DNA of 64,000 bases from Flavobacteriales bacterium (GTDB lineage Bacteria; Bacteroidota; Bacteroidia; Flavobacteriales_F; PHOS-HE28). Positions 46,118 through 54,714 of this stretch are shown in pieces. The position numbers and the translations under genes were made by a program. Every line of letters starts with the position of its first letter. Within the stretch, counting starts at the first letter, position 1. The notes under the pieces were generated by a model that saw only the letters and a list, made by a program, of their open reading frames with translations, had not been told where the DNA came from and ran no database searches. Location of the stretch: contig JADJLR010000004.1 in the NCBI GenBank assembly GCA_016710015.1, positions 300,365-364,364 on the forward strand, written 5' to 3'.

Positions 46118-46783
46118 TCAAGGCTGGATCAACCCCCAGCGCAAGGCGAAGAGCACCAAGCCGGTCTTGCTCTTGATGTTGAACTTGTCGAAGAGGGCGA
46201 TGCGGAAATTATCCACGGTGCGGCGATGCACGTCCATGTGTGCCGCGATCTGCTCGTAGGTGTACTCCTCTTCGGAACAGACCAGTAGCAGGAAAGTCAT
46301 TTCACGCGGTGTGATGTTGGCGAGGACCCCTTCGCGCTCGCGCTCTTGGCGCGTCTTCATCTCCGGATTGCGGGTCAGCAACTCGTGCGAACTCTCGGTG
46401 TAATAATAGCCGGTGAGCATCAGTGAATCCAACGCGATCCTCAAGATCTGTGGTCGTGCACTCTTCAACACGAAACCGCGGGCACCGACGCGCACCGCCC
46501 GCACCATGGCATCATCACTGGCATCGAAGGTGAGGGCCAAGGGAAGGACCGTAGGCGCGTGGGTCGTTAGCCAAGTGATCGTTTCGTAGCCATCCATCAC
46601 CGGCATGTTCAGGTCCACGATCGCGATCGCCGGAGCGGTGGTGGTCCGTAGCGCATCCACGAATTCCTTGCCGTTGGCGAACTCCTGCACCACTTCATAA
46701 TCGCCCATCCCGTTGATCATGTTCACCAGGCCGGAACGCATCAAATGGTGGTCGTCGATCAGCGCAACGCTATGCTTTGCCAT
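46118..46783 (-). CDS. NarL/FixJ-family response regulator
   Basis: A 221-residue two-domain regulator. The receiver has D10/D11, phospho-acceptor D57 (AIVDLNMP), a Thr at LALTFD and Lys in FVLKSA. The C-terminal GerE HTH is complete (ITPREMTFLLLVCSEEEYTYEQIAAHMDVHRRTVDNF). It overlaps the kinase gene by 14 bases, which makes that kinase its likely partner. Targets unknown. Confidence 0.92.
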   Translation of the reverse strand: MAKHSVALIDDHHLMRSGLVNMINGMGDYEVVQEFANGKEFVDALRTTTAPAIAIVDLNMPVMDGYETITWLTTHAPTVLPLALTFDASDDAMVRAVRVGARGFVLKSARPQILRIALDSLMLTGYYYTESSHELLTRNPEMKTRQEREREGVLANITPREMTFLLLVCSEEEYTYEQIAAHMDVHRRTVDNFRIALFDKFNIKSKTGLVLFALRWGLIQP

Positions 46784-47546
46784 CGGATAAAGGTGTGAAT
46801 TTCCACGTGCAGCCGGTTCCGTTGCCGGTCTCCAAGGTGGCCTCGTAATTGATCAATGCACAGCGACGGCGGATGTTCACCAACCCGCCACCGTTCTTTA
46901 TCGTTTTGGGATCGAAACCTTGTCCGTTGTCCGAAATGTGAAGTGTGGGCAACCGCGAACCGCCCAAGGTGATAACGATCGTGCTGGCCATGCTATGCTT
47001 CAATGCATTGTTCAGCACTTCTTGGAAAGTGCGGAACAGGATCACCTTCACGGCGGGTGGTGGATCGTCCGGATCACCTTCTACCGTGAGCAACACACGT
47101 GCGCGACCGAGCCGTTCCACACGCACGGCCTCGGCCTCCAAGGCATCCATCAAATGGCGTTCCTGCCACAGGTCGTTGTTGAGTGATCGGCCCAAGCGGC
47201 GCACCTCATCGATGCCCTGCTCCAACGCACCCATGGCTGCGGCCACACGCGGATCGCTGGGCAACTCGTTCTCCAACCGGTCCAAGAAACCCATCTGTGC
47301 CACGGTGAGCAACTGCCCCACATTGTCGTGCAGCTCACGCCCGATCTCGTTCAAGGTCTGTTCGGTCGCTTCGCGTTCCGCCAGCATCACTTCGCCCTCG
47401 CGCCGTAGATCGGCCTCGGCGAGGTCTGCACGGTAGCGGTGGCGGCGGTTGGTGTTCACGATCATGAGGAAGCCCACGATCGCGATCATGGACAGGGCGA
47501 AAGCCGTGCCGACGATAACGATGAAGATGTACCGTTCATTATCCAT
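46770..47546 (-). CDS. HisKA_3-type sensor histidine kinase
   Basis: A 258-residue kinase with a short N-terminus, one membrane helix (about residues 7-31), a coiled-coil linker, the dimerisation/phosphorylation helix EIGRELHDNVGQLL (His 73) and an HATPase domain with EVLNNALKHS (N box), ISDNGQGFDP and GGGLVNIRRRC (G boxes). There is no periplasmic sensing domain. ATG at 47546 is preferred; the frame also opens at 47597. It overlaps the end of the upstream 7-TM gene, so the membrane protein may be its sensor. Confidence 0.9.
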   Translation of the reverse strand: MDNERYIFIVIVGTAFALSMIAIVGFLMIVNTNRRHRYRADLAEADLRREGEVMLAEREATEQTLNEIGRELHDNVGQLLTVAQMGFLDRLENELPSDPRVAAAMGALEQGIDEVRRLGRSLNNDLWQERHLMDALEAEAVRVERLGRARVLLTVEGDPDDPPPAVKVILFRTFQEVLNNALKHSMASTIVITLGGSRLPTLHISDNGQGFDPKTIKNGGGLVNIRRRCALINYEATLETGNGTGCTWKFTPLSDGKA

Positions 47547-48189
47547 CGCGATCCGCACGCTCTGTTCGCTCTGCGAGCGCACAAGCATAGATGTCAATGC
47601 CGTATCGCAATATGATCAACACGAACATGATGTGGTAAAGTTGCGCAGCGAGACGTGGATCATCATAAAATATGAATCGGATCAAGCCGATCACAGGGAT
47701 CATTCCTCCAAAAAAGATGAGCAACCCCATGAAGATCCAGAACTCCGGAACCCTTTGCAAAGCGCGATGGCTTGTATTGGCAATGGACCAAAGCACCGCC
47801 AAACTCACCACACAAATCACAATGGCGTAGCCTAGGATGACCTCGGTCATCAGGAATGCGAACGGGTCGTTGAAGAAAAGCCCGCACACGAAGCCCAACG
47901 AACCGATCAACGCGGCCATCATGACCTGTGTTCTCCAATGCGGCCGGTACCGCTCCACCATCCACAGCAACAGCAGGAACTCGACCAACGTACACACGTT
48001 GTAACTGATCGCGTTCTTGCCCGTGGTGTTCGTCGCCAGCGCACCGGCCACCTCAGTGAGCAGAGCGACCAGAATGGACAGCTGCAGCACGCTGTAGAAG
48101 CCCCATCTTTCGGGCTTGGGTATACGCCAGCATGCCCAGAACGTGATCGCGATGATCACAATGATGCTAACCGTGGAGAAGGTGAACAT
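47539..48189 (-). CDS. Seven-helix membrane protein upstream of the kinase, unknown function
   Basis: A 216-residue protein with seven hydrophobic segments covering nearly its whole length and a charged end (AERTERADRDG). No catalytic motif. It overlaps the kinase gene by eight bases. Because the kinase has little outside the membrane, this protein could supply the signal, an idea based on position and topology. Confidence 0.65.
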   Translation of the reverse strand: MFTFSTVSIIVIIAITFWACWRIPKPERWGFYSVLQLSILVALLTEVAGALATNTTGKNAISYNVCTLVEFLLLLWMVERYRPHWRTQVMMAALIGSLGFVCGLFFNDPFAFLMTEVILGYAIVICVVSLAVLWSIANTSHRALQRVPEFWIFMGLLIFFGGMIPVIGLIRFIFYDDPRLAAQLYHIMFVLIILRYGIDIYACALAERTERADRDG

Positions 48190-48284
48190 GCTGCGATCGG
48201 ATCACTTTTGAACGAGTGCCGAGCTGAAGGTCATTGCCGTTCGATGTGGAGCAGTAGGAACCGGAAGGAACTCTTCGCAGTGGA

Positions 48285-48728
48285 TCAAAGGATGGCATGC
48301 CGCGTCGCATACTTTTTGCATTTAGGTGGGCAAAGATTCCCCAAGTCCCCTCCATGCATCTTGAATTCGAAGCTATCTATCCTTGCACTTTCATCCAGCA
48401 AGTCCGTTGCGGACCCTCCACTGCCACCAGAACGCGTTCTGATGTGCAAGCATAAATTGTGGGCGAAGCTCTTTTCTGCGGTGTCGTAGTCGGAAGCACA
48501 AGTGACCACCAGATAGACCGTGTCACTACCATAGGCACCTGAATTCTCATTGTACAGCCGCAAAATTTCCAGCTCATACGGCATGATCTCGAACTGTGGA
48601 TCGGTGCCGAAGACGACCTTTTCGTATGCCGGTGCATCCGTTCTGCGCAGTTCGACGCGATCGAAATACCGGCCCGTGGTCGGAAGCGGTGCCGAAACAT
48701 AGTTCTTCTCCCAGTCAGGGTAAGACAT
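48285..48728 (-). CDS. Hypothetical protein, partner of the lipoprotein gene
   Basis: A 147-residue protein without signal peptide or membrane helix, starting MSYPDWEKNYVSAPLPTTGR. It has several Cys near the end (NLCPPKCKKY) and a Gly/Ser-rich segment (TRSGGSGGSATD). No family recognised. It starts five bases after the lipoprotein gene, so the two form one unit. Mature-protein style content (Cys pairs) without a signal leaves open that the start is wrong. Confidence 0.5.
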   Translation of the reverse strand: MSYPDWEKNYVSAPLPTTGRYFDRVELRRTDAPAYEKVVFGTDPQFEIMPYELEILRLYNENSGAYGSDTVYLVVTCASDYDTAEKSFAHNLCLHIRTRSGGSGGSATDLLDESARIDSFEFKMHGGDLGNLCPPKCKKYATRHAIL

Positions 48729-48733
48729 TGGCC

Positions 48734-49219
48734 CTAGAACGCACCATTCTCGAAGGGATGTACCGATACCTTGTCGTGATCTGGATATTCGTATTCCGTG
48801 CCGTTCCCGGAGATGTCGTCCAGCTTGACGAAGGAAAGGCCCAAGCGAAAGCTTCCATCCTTCAACCCGTAGTGGAACAGCACCGCTCGTTGCGTTCCAG
48901 ACACACTTTGCATGCGTTCATCGATCGCCGACCAAGGGATCTCGACTTGAGTATCTTTTATCGTCGAACCTCCCTTGAGCCTGTAGTGCAATGGAAATTC
49001 ATCCGTCATCTTCTTCCATTCAGAGGCCAGAAGGCTCATCCGACCTGGAGCCAATGCGGAGTTCGTTCGTTGCGATCCATCCACGACCGGGGTCGAGTCG
49101 ATCGCAGTGGCCTGTTCCGTCTCTGAAGGACCGGTGCCGGATCCACAGCCGGTTAGTATCGCCAAAGCGCAAAGAACAACAAGTATGGCGGTGTGGAATA
49201 GTTTGATCCGGGCTTTCAT
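48734..49219 (-). CDS. Lipoprotein of unknown function
   Basis: A 161-residue lipoprotein: signal MKARIKLFHTAILVVLCAL with the lipobox ILTGC. After a Ser/Thr-rich linker comes a domain of about 100 residues (WKKMTDEFPLHYRLKGGSTI, VLFHYGLKDGSFRLGLSF). No family recognised. The frame is open to 49570, but this part overlaps an aminotransferase remnant on the plus strand and has no start context; ATG at 49219 gives the signal peptide. Confidence 0.6.
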   Translation of the reverse strand: MKARIKLFHTAILVVLCALAILTGCGSGTGPSETEQATAIDSTPVVDGSQRTNSALAPGRMSLLASEWKKMTDEFPLHYRLKGGSTIKDTQVEIPWSAIDERMQSVSGTQRAVLFHYGLKDGSFRLGLSFVKLDDISGNGTEYEYPDHDKVSVHPFENGAF

Positions 49220-49483
49220 ATCGGGTGCGTTTTGGTAAAGCACGAAGGAATGCGCTCCCGCGACAAAGGGCCAGTGAAAATACGGAGAATGGGACTGTGA
49301 AAAATACGTGGTCCCGAAGAGTGTAGAAACCGGGTTCCTGCCCGATCCTGGACCGTTCTTTTCCCCGTTGCCGGTGATACCACCAGCCGCATCACGCACC
49401 AGCAATGTGGTCAAGACCGGATCGTAGAAGCGCCCCCAAGGCCTAGATGCACATCGCACAAGGGGCGAACAGCCAAAGGGGGA

Positions 49484-49667
49484 ACAGGGCTTCGCGTTAC
49501 CGGTGGTCTCGGCCTTTGAAGCACTCAACACGCCACGCACCGAACGGATCCTGATCCGCAACCCGGGCAACCCGACCGGTTACATGATCAGCCGGAGCGA
49601 ACTGGAGAGCCTGCGTAGCATTGTTCGGAAGCACGACCTCTACCACTTCGCGGACGTGACCGACTAA
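49484..49667 (+). pseudogene. Fragment of a PLP-dependent (class I/II) aminotransferase
   Basis: The plus strand reads GFALPVVSAFEALNTPRTER followed by ILIRNPGNPTGYMISRSEL, LRSIVRKHDLYHFAD and a stop. This is the central part of an aspartate/tyrosine-type aminotransferase (usual text LICNPGNPTGY...LFADEVY) without its start, its PLP-lysine region or its C-terminus. No homologous sequence continues on either side, so it is a remnant left by a rearrangement. Confidence 0.75.
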
Positions 49668-49775
49668 GGTCGTCGACCCTTTCCCTATTTCTGTCGACTT
49701 GAAACCATCATTGGTGTGCTTCCGTTGAAGCCGACGGTCCATGCATCCCGCACGGGCCGAGATCAACTGAACACC

Positions 49776-50112
49776 ATGCGCTACTTGTACCATTTCATCG
49801 TGATCCTCCTGTTTTCAGTCCCTTTCACAGCGGCTGCACAGGAGTCCCCAATGGCGAGGAAGAACATCGCTACCTCTTCACGTTCCCGACCAACGTGGAT
49901 GCGGCAACAGAAAGGTCTTCTTGGAGGCGGTATCGGGCTTCGACCCGCGGATGCACGTGGATATCGATCTCGGGGACGAGACCATGAAGCTGTTGACCTA
50001 CGAGGCCATCGATGCGGAAGCTGTTGTGGAATTGGCCTTGCGAACCGGGATCGTGATCGAAACGATCCGCATCGAATTGGATGACACACAGCACAACAAG
50101 TACGAAGGTTGA
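49776..50112 (+). CDS. Small secreted protein, reading frame broken twice
   Basis: The start MRYLYHFIVILLFSVPFTAAAQ is a clear signal peptide. The mature part appears in two other frames: EEEHRYLFTFPTNVDAATE around 49855-49915, then FLEAVSGFDPRMHVDIDLGD and the rest to 50112. Joined, they give about 110 residues with an alternating strand-helix-strand pattern like a ferredoxin-type fold; this is an inference. Two single-base changes would restore the frame. Function unknown. The stop overlaps the beginning of the frame of the next gene. Confidence 0.55.
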
Positions 50113-50132
50113 CCCTTCAAATTCATCACCTC

Positions 50133-52805
50133 ATGAACTTCACTATACCAATGGGTCCACGTACCCTTACCCGAACGACGATCCTCGTTCTCGCCTTCGC
50201 CGTGCTGCTGACTCCGGTACTCGGCCAAACGGCCACGAACGCGTGCGGCTACAACGTCGGGAACCAATACGCGGTGAACGCTTCGTGTTCGTTCCAGACC
50301 TTCAACAAACCGACCAGCTTCACCAACACCTACACCCCGACCGGCTGTGGTGCAAGTGCCGTTGATGACGCTTGGGGTTGGTTCACAGCGACCTCCACCA
50401 GCACATACATCACCTTTGATCCGAACAACGCGGACGACCCGATCATGAGTGTATTCACAGGTGCCTGTGGCAGCCTCACACAAGTCGGTTGTGTGGATGC
50501 TGGCGGCTATGGATTCAATGCGAACCTCACGTTGACCCTGATCGGTACCAACTACATGATCCGGATCGAGAAACACGGCCTCAATTCAAGCATGAATGGG
50601 CGCCTTTGCATTTGGAACCTCCCACCACCTCCAGCGAACGATGAACCCTGCAGTGCCGTGGTGCTGGACATCTATGACAACTGCTCCTTGACAGCGGCTA
50701 CCAACGCCAGTGCAACGGCTACGGTCGGTCCTCCACCTCCTGGCTGTGCGAACTATGCGGGTGGCGACGTGTGGTTCCAATTCGTCGCACCCGCGAGCGG
50801 TATGGTCCGTGTGGAGACCGGAGTGGGCACCCTCACCGATTCGGGCATGGCGCTCTATAGTGCTACAGCGTGTGCCGGCACCTTCGCTTTGATCTCCTGT
50901 GACGACGATAGTGGCACCGGGAACATGAGCCTGATCCTTTCGCCGAGCATTATCCCGGGCAATACGTACTACATCCGAGTATGGGGCTACGGCGGTGCAT
51001 TCGGATCGTTCAACATATGCGCTACCAACGCCGGCCCTCCGCCGAACGATGACCCGTGCGGCGCCATCAGCCTAAGCCTGACCAGCACATGCACGACCGA
51101 TACGTATTCAAGCATGAACGCCACCTCGACAACGAGCATCCCTGCGCCGGATTGTGGAACGTATTCTGGCAACGATGTTTGGTTCAGTTTCGTGGCACCG
51201 GCCAGCGGATTGGCGACCATCCAGACACCAATAGCCGTCATGACCAACCTCGACATGGCCGTGTACAGCGCTTCGAGTTGCTCCGGACCGTTCACCCTCA
51301 TAGCCTGCGATGCATCCAGTGGTCCCGGCAGTATGCCGTTCATGACGCTGACCCCACTTGAACTCATTGCCGGGCAGACCTACTACGTGCGGGTATGGGG
51401 CAACTACGGCACCACCGGCCTGTTCGACCTTTGCGCGAACACTGCCCCAATTGCGGATTGCGTATACGTGCTTCGGATGTTCGACTCACAAGGTGATGGT
51501 TGGGGTTCGAGTAATGTCTCCGTGCAGGTTGGCGCAGGACCGGCAGTGTCCTACACGAACACGAATTCGGATCAGGAAGTGGCCTACATCCCGGTAACCA
51601 CCGGCGATCTGATCCAACTCGCGTACAATACCGGAGGAAGCGGGAACCAAGGTGAGATCAGCTACATCCTGCAACTCCAGTATGGCATGGCCTACAGCGA
51701 TGGTCCGACCCCGGGAACGGGATCGCGATATGCCGCTATCGCCGATTGCCAATCGGCCCCGCCCTTGAATAGCGATTGCTACGGACACACGGCCATTTGC
51801 AACGCACAACAGATCAGCTCGAATCCGAGCAATACCGGTCTCACGGCCGATCTGAATGTCAACAACCGCGACTGCTTGGGCTCGAACGAGCGCCAAGGGA
51901 CCTGGTACAGTTTCAGCACTTCTGCTGGTGGCACTGTGACATTCACCATCGCACCTACCAATACCAACGATGATTATGACTTCGCTATATGGGGCCCTTT
52001 CGTCTCCCTGAGTTGCCCGCCCCGTGTACAACCAATGCGTTGCAATTACAGCGGCACCACGGGGAACACCGGCCTCGCAACAACCGCGTCGAATCCTTCT
52101 GAGTCGGCCAGCGGATCCAAATGGTCCAGCGCAATGACCGTGGCTGCTGGGGAGTACTACATCCTGTACATAAGCAACTGGAGCCGAAGCGGCCTGGCAT
52201 TCGACCTGACCTGGCAGTTGACCAATGGTGCGAGCTTGGACTGCACCTTGCTGCCGGTCGAGTTCTTAGGCCTGAATGGATACCCGGTGCCTGAGGGCAT
52301 CAATTTGGAATGGAGCACAGCGACCGAACACAACAGTTCCCAATTCGCCGTTGAGCGCATGAACGCTCAAGGTGCATTCGAACAGATCGGCGCGGTCGCT
52401 GCGGCCGGTGCTTCCAACAACATGAACAGCTACGCGTTCTTGGATGAGCAGCCGCTTTCGGGCTGGAACCACTACCGCTTGATGCTGATCGACATGGACG
52501 GTTCTTCCGAGGCCACGGATGCGGTCGCTGTGATGCACCGATCCGAATTCGTGAACGGGGCCTTGTATCCTGATCCAGCGAGTGACAAGATCAGCTTCCA
52601 ATTGGCCAACAGCATATCCGAGCAGGTCACCCTCTCCATATTCGATGCCAGCGGACGGTTGACCCAACGGGAAACGAGAGGACTCGGAGAGGGCTCGACA
52701 CAAGTTACCATGATGGTCGATGCATTGGACCCTGGATCATACGTGCTTGTGGTGGATGATCGAGCGGGATCTTTCCTGTACACTGGACGCTTCATGGTGG
52801 AATAG
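50133..52805 (+). CDS. Secreted multi-domain protein with PPC-like repeats and type IX sorting domain
   Basis: An 890-residue secreted protein. The start may also be the ATG at 50151, which gives a tidier signal peptide (ending TPVLGQ). Domains: an N-terminal Cys-containing beta domain, two PPC-like repeats of about 135 residues (GDVWFQFVAPASG and NDVWFSFVAPASG, each ending YYIRVWG or YYVRVWG), a Cys/Gly-rich domain (LRMFDSQGDGWGSSN), another WYSF beta domain (about 590-690), a linker LLPVEFLGLNGYPVPEGINL typical before type IX signals, and the sorting domain GALYPDPASDKISFQL ... GRFMVE. Probably a cell-surface or released adhesin. Confidence 0.85.
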   Translation: MNFTIPMGPRTLTRTTILVLAFAVLLTPVLGQTATNACGYNVGNQYAVNASCSFQTFNKPTSFTNTYTPTGCGASAVDDAWGWFTATSTSTYITFDPNNADDPIMSVFTGACGSLTQVGCVDAGGYGFNANLTLTLIGTNYMIRIEKHGLNSSMNGRLCIWNLPPPPANDEPCSAVVLDIYDNCSLTAATNASATATVGPPPPGCANYAGGDVWFQFVAPASGMVRVETGVGTLTDSGMALYSATACAGTFALISCDDDSGTGNMSLILSPSIIPGNTYYIRVWGYGGAFGSFNICATNAGPPPNDDPCGAISLSLTSTCTTDTYSSMNATSTTSIPAPDCGTYSGNDVWFSFVAPASGLATIQTPIAVMTNLDMAVYSASSCSGPFTLIACDASSGPGSMPFMTLTPLELIAGQTYYVRVWGNYGTTGLFDLCANTAPIADCVYVLRMFDSQGDGWGSSNVSVQVGAGPAVSYTNTNSDQEVAYIPVTTGDLIQLAYNTGGSGNQGEISYILQLQYGMAYSDGPTPGTGSRYAAIADCQSAPPLNSDCYGHTAICNAQQISSNPSNTGLTADLNVNNRDCLGSNERQGTWYSFSTSAGGTVTFTIAPTNTNDDYDFAIWGPFVSLSCPPRVQPMRCNYSGTTGNTGLATTASNPSESASGSKWSSAMTVAAGEYYILYISNWSRSGLAFDLTWQLTNGASLDCTLLPVEFLGLNGYPVPEGINLEWSTATEHNSSQFAVERMNAQGAFEQIGAVAAAGASNNMNSYAFLDEQPLSGWNHYRLMLIDMDGSSEATDAVAVMHRSEFVNGALYPDPASDKISFQLANSISEQVTLSIFDASGRLTQRETRGLGEGSTQVTMMVDALDPGSYVLVVDDRAGSFLYTGRFMVE

Positions 52806-52824
52806 CAGGAGCTACCACATGATC

Positions 52825-52852
52825 GAAGGCCGGACATCAACGTCCGGCCTTC
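52825..52852 (+). terminator. Perfect 11-pair hairpin after the secreted protein gene
   Basis: GAAGGCCGGAC and GTCCGGCCTTC are fully complementary and separated by ATCAAC. It lies 20 bases after the stop. No T-run follows, so termination may depend on the hairpin alone or the element may be bidirectional. Confidence 0.7.
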
Positions 52853-53160
52853 GGCGTTGAGTACGGTACCGCGGACACATTGGGGAAAGGAGAGTGACCC
52901 ACTGCCTCGCGCAACTGACAGCTGTTCTACCGCCAGTATACCGACGAGGGAATTCCTGCTCTGGCTTCAGCCATGGAAACACAATGGTTTCGACAAGACG
53001 GAACGCATGAATACATCGGTACGCGAACACAAACTGCGTCGCCTCGGATCAAGCATGATCTTGTGCGTGCGGCTGCTTTCGCACCACGCCTTGGTGAACG
53101 GCGTTCGATACACGTACGCCACCCGTAGTGCGAGTTTCGACAAACAGTTCACGCTGTACA
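52853..53160. other. Spacer with no supportable gene
   Basis: Open frames here (such as the one at 52857-53234) have no family resemblance and lack start signals. The right part may be worn-down upstream sequence of the pseudogene that follows. Confidence 0.4.
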
Positions 53161-53441
53161 ACCATGCGGGCGGAGGGTCGTGCTGCTGCAACGCGATGGC
53201 GACGTGGTGGACCTGGACGGTACCTCACCCGTGAACTTCGATGCGGCTTTCGGCAACTACCACTTGGCGCTGCGCCATCGGTGGCGTGGTACCCACCCAT
53301 ACCGTCAGCGCATACGCGCAGGAGGACGTCAATCTGGATGGAGAGGTGAAGTACACCGGTGCCCGTAACGACCGCGACATCATCCTGCAGAACATCGGCG
53401 GGGTGGTGCCTACGAACACGCGGACGGAGCAGTTGCCCTGA
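53161..53441 (+). pseudogene. Remnant of a secreted protein with the twin dockerin-like C-terminal module
   Basis: One frame (from about 53180) encodes LLQRDGDVVDLDGTSPVNFD and YHLALRHR, matching LIQRDGDVVDVDGVSPLSF ... HHIALRHR of the metalloprotease at 23214-27356. Another frame (to 53441) encodes GGVVPTHTVSAYAQEDVNLDG followed by VKYTGARNDRDIILQNIGG and the end NTRTEQLP, matching that protein's extreme C-terminus. The stretch between them, including the first YTG/NDRD repeat, is deleted; the joint lies at ATCGG near 53279-53283. The N-terminal part of the gene is absent. Confidence 0.8.
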
Positions 53442-53569
53442 GGCCGATCGCATTGGCCGCTGCGGCCACCGTCCTTCGCTATCCGATGGGCGCTCGCTGC
53501 GCGTCCGTCATTCCCAGCTGTCATCCCGACCCCGGGGGCAGGAACGACCTTGTGCGATAGGTCAAGAAC

Positions 53570-54367
53570 TCACACCGCCCCCCACTCCCAAGCAAAGCAC
53601 ATGTCCACCTGCAGCGGCATCACCTCGCCGCGCACCATGCGGATGCCTTCCACTTCGTTGCGGTATTCCTGCTTGGTGAGGTGTTCATGGGCGCCGCTGC
53701 CTTCAGGGAGCAGGATGTGTTCTTGGATCGGGAAATGCCAGCGTTGCAGCTCCAGGCCCACATCGGGCGCGTCGGCGATGATGAGGCCTTCGCCGAGCAG
53801 CGAGAGCGAATAGCCGCGGATGCGTGTGCCTTCCATGTACACCACGCAGAGGTAGATATGCTCCATCACCAAGGTGCTGCGGTCGTAGCCGAAGGCCTTG
53901 CGGTCCAGGTGCAAGATCCCCAAGCGGTGTTCGGGTTCGTGGTGGATCACCTCGTCGCGGGTGGCTTGTAGGAACTTGCCGCCGGTGTATCGCAGAATGG
54001 TCTCGTGCGGCGCGAAACCGACCCCTTGCCACTTCGCCACATCGGCGGGTGCGGCCACCAGTTCGATGCTGGTGCAACCTTGTTCGGTAAGGGAATCGAT
54101 CAGCGCATCGGTGAGCCATTTGCGCACTTCGGCATCGGCCTCGTCCAGGAAACCGAGCACCGTGATGCGACCGACATCATCCTGCACGAAACCGCAGGCC
54201 ACGCCGATCACATCGCCGAAGATCTCGGCCATCAACGCAATTGCATAGGGTGTGCTCAGGTGCCAGCGCAGGCGGCCCAGCTGCTCCTCCCAACGGTCGG
54301 GCCACGGGTGCGCCGCTTGCTCGATCAGCTCAAGGGTGAGTGGGATGATCTGCACGTTCTCGTTCAT
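53570..54367 (-). CDS. GNAT-fold acetyltransferase, two-domain type
   Basis: A 265-residue protein (MNENVQIIPLTLELIEQAAH). Residues about 5-125 fit a GNAT domain (GVACGFVQDDVGRITVLGFL, then helix and VGFAPHETILRYTGGKF), and the second half (LHLDRKAFGYDRSTLVME ... RGYSLSLLG) resembles the second GNAT-like domain of two-domain acetyltransferases. The acetyl-CoA loop is not well conserved, so activity and substrate are open. An ATG four codons upstream is possible. Confidence 0.6.
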   Translation of the reverse strand: MNENVQIIPLTLELIEQAAHPWPDRWEEQLGRLRWHLSTPYAIALMAEIFGDVIGVACGFVQDDVGRITVLGFLDEADAEVRKWLTDALIDSLTEQGCTSIELVAAPADVAKWQGVGFAPHETILRYTGGKFLQATRDEVIHHEPEHRLGILHLDRKAFGYDRSTLVMEHIYLCVVYMEGTRIRGYSLSLLGEGLIIADAPDVGLELQRWHFPIQEHILLPEGSGAHEHLTKQEYRNEVEGIRMVRGEVMPLQVDMCFAWEWGAV

Positions 54368-54714
54368 TGGTAGGATCACTTCGCTGTGGCTTCGGCGGGT
54401 CGAGGGTTTCAGTGCGCCTGTGGGCGGGGGGGCGATGTCTGATGTCTGATGTCCGATGTCCTATGCGACGATCGTCCAAGCATAGGACATCAGACATAGG
54501 ACAACGAACAAGCATTCAGACAACGAACAGGCATTCCCCCCACCGCGCTGCAAGTTCGGAGCAAGGTGAACAATGTGCAAGGGGGAGGGCGATGCAGGGG
54601 GGCTCTGAGGCATCCAGTTCCGCTAGCACCGGCAGTGCCATTGCGCTCTTGCGCGAGTACAAGCCCACGCGTCGAAGCACCGAAGTGCATGCAATTGTGC
54701 GTACGGTGCATCGC
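54368..54714. other. Intergenic region with an inverted repeat
   Basis: 347 bases without a supportable gene. The left part holds the inverted repeat listed separately; short GAACAAGCATTCAGACAAC-type direct repeats follow it at about 54505-54535. Confidence 0.5.
54434..54505. repeat. Imperfect inverted repeat built from GATGTC(T/C)GAT units
   Basis: GTCCTATGC (54458-54466) and GCATAGGAC (54480-54488) form a perfect nine-pair core around a 13-base loop. The outer flanks, TGATGTCTGATGTCCGAT on the left and ATCAGACATAGGACA on the right, continue the pairing imperfectly. The left arm is itself a short tandem of TGATGTC. The layout suits a dispersed palindromic element; whether other copies exist outside the window is unknown. 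Confidence 0.65.

Noticed and set aside
53442..53569. GTCATCCCGACCCCGGGGGC...GACC as a terminator or dispersed inverted repeat
   Set aside because: The pairing is broken by several mismatches and no T-run follows; too weak to list as a feature.
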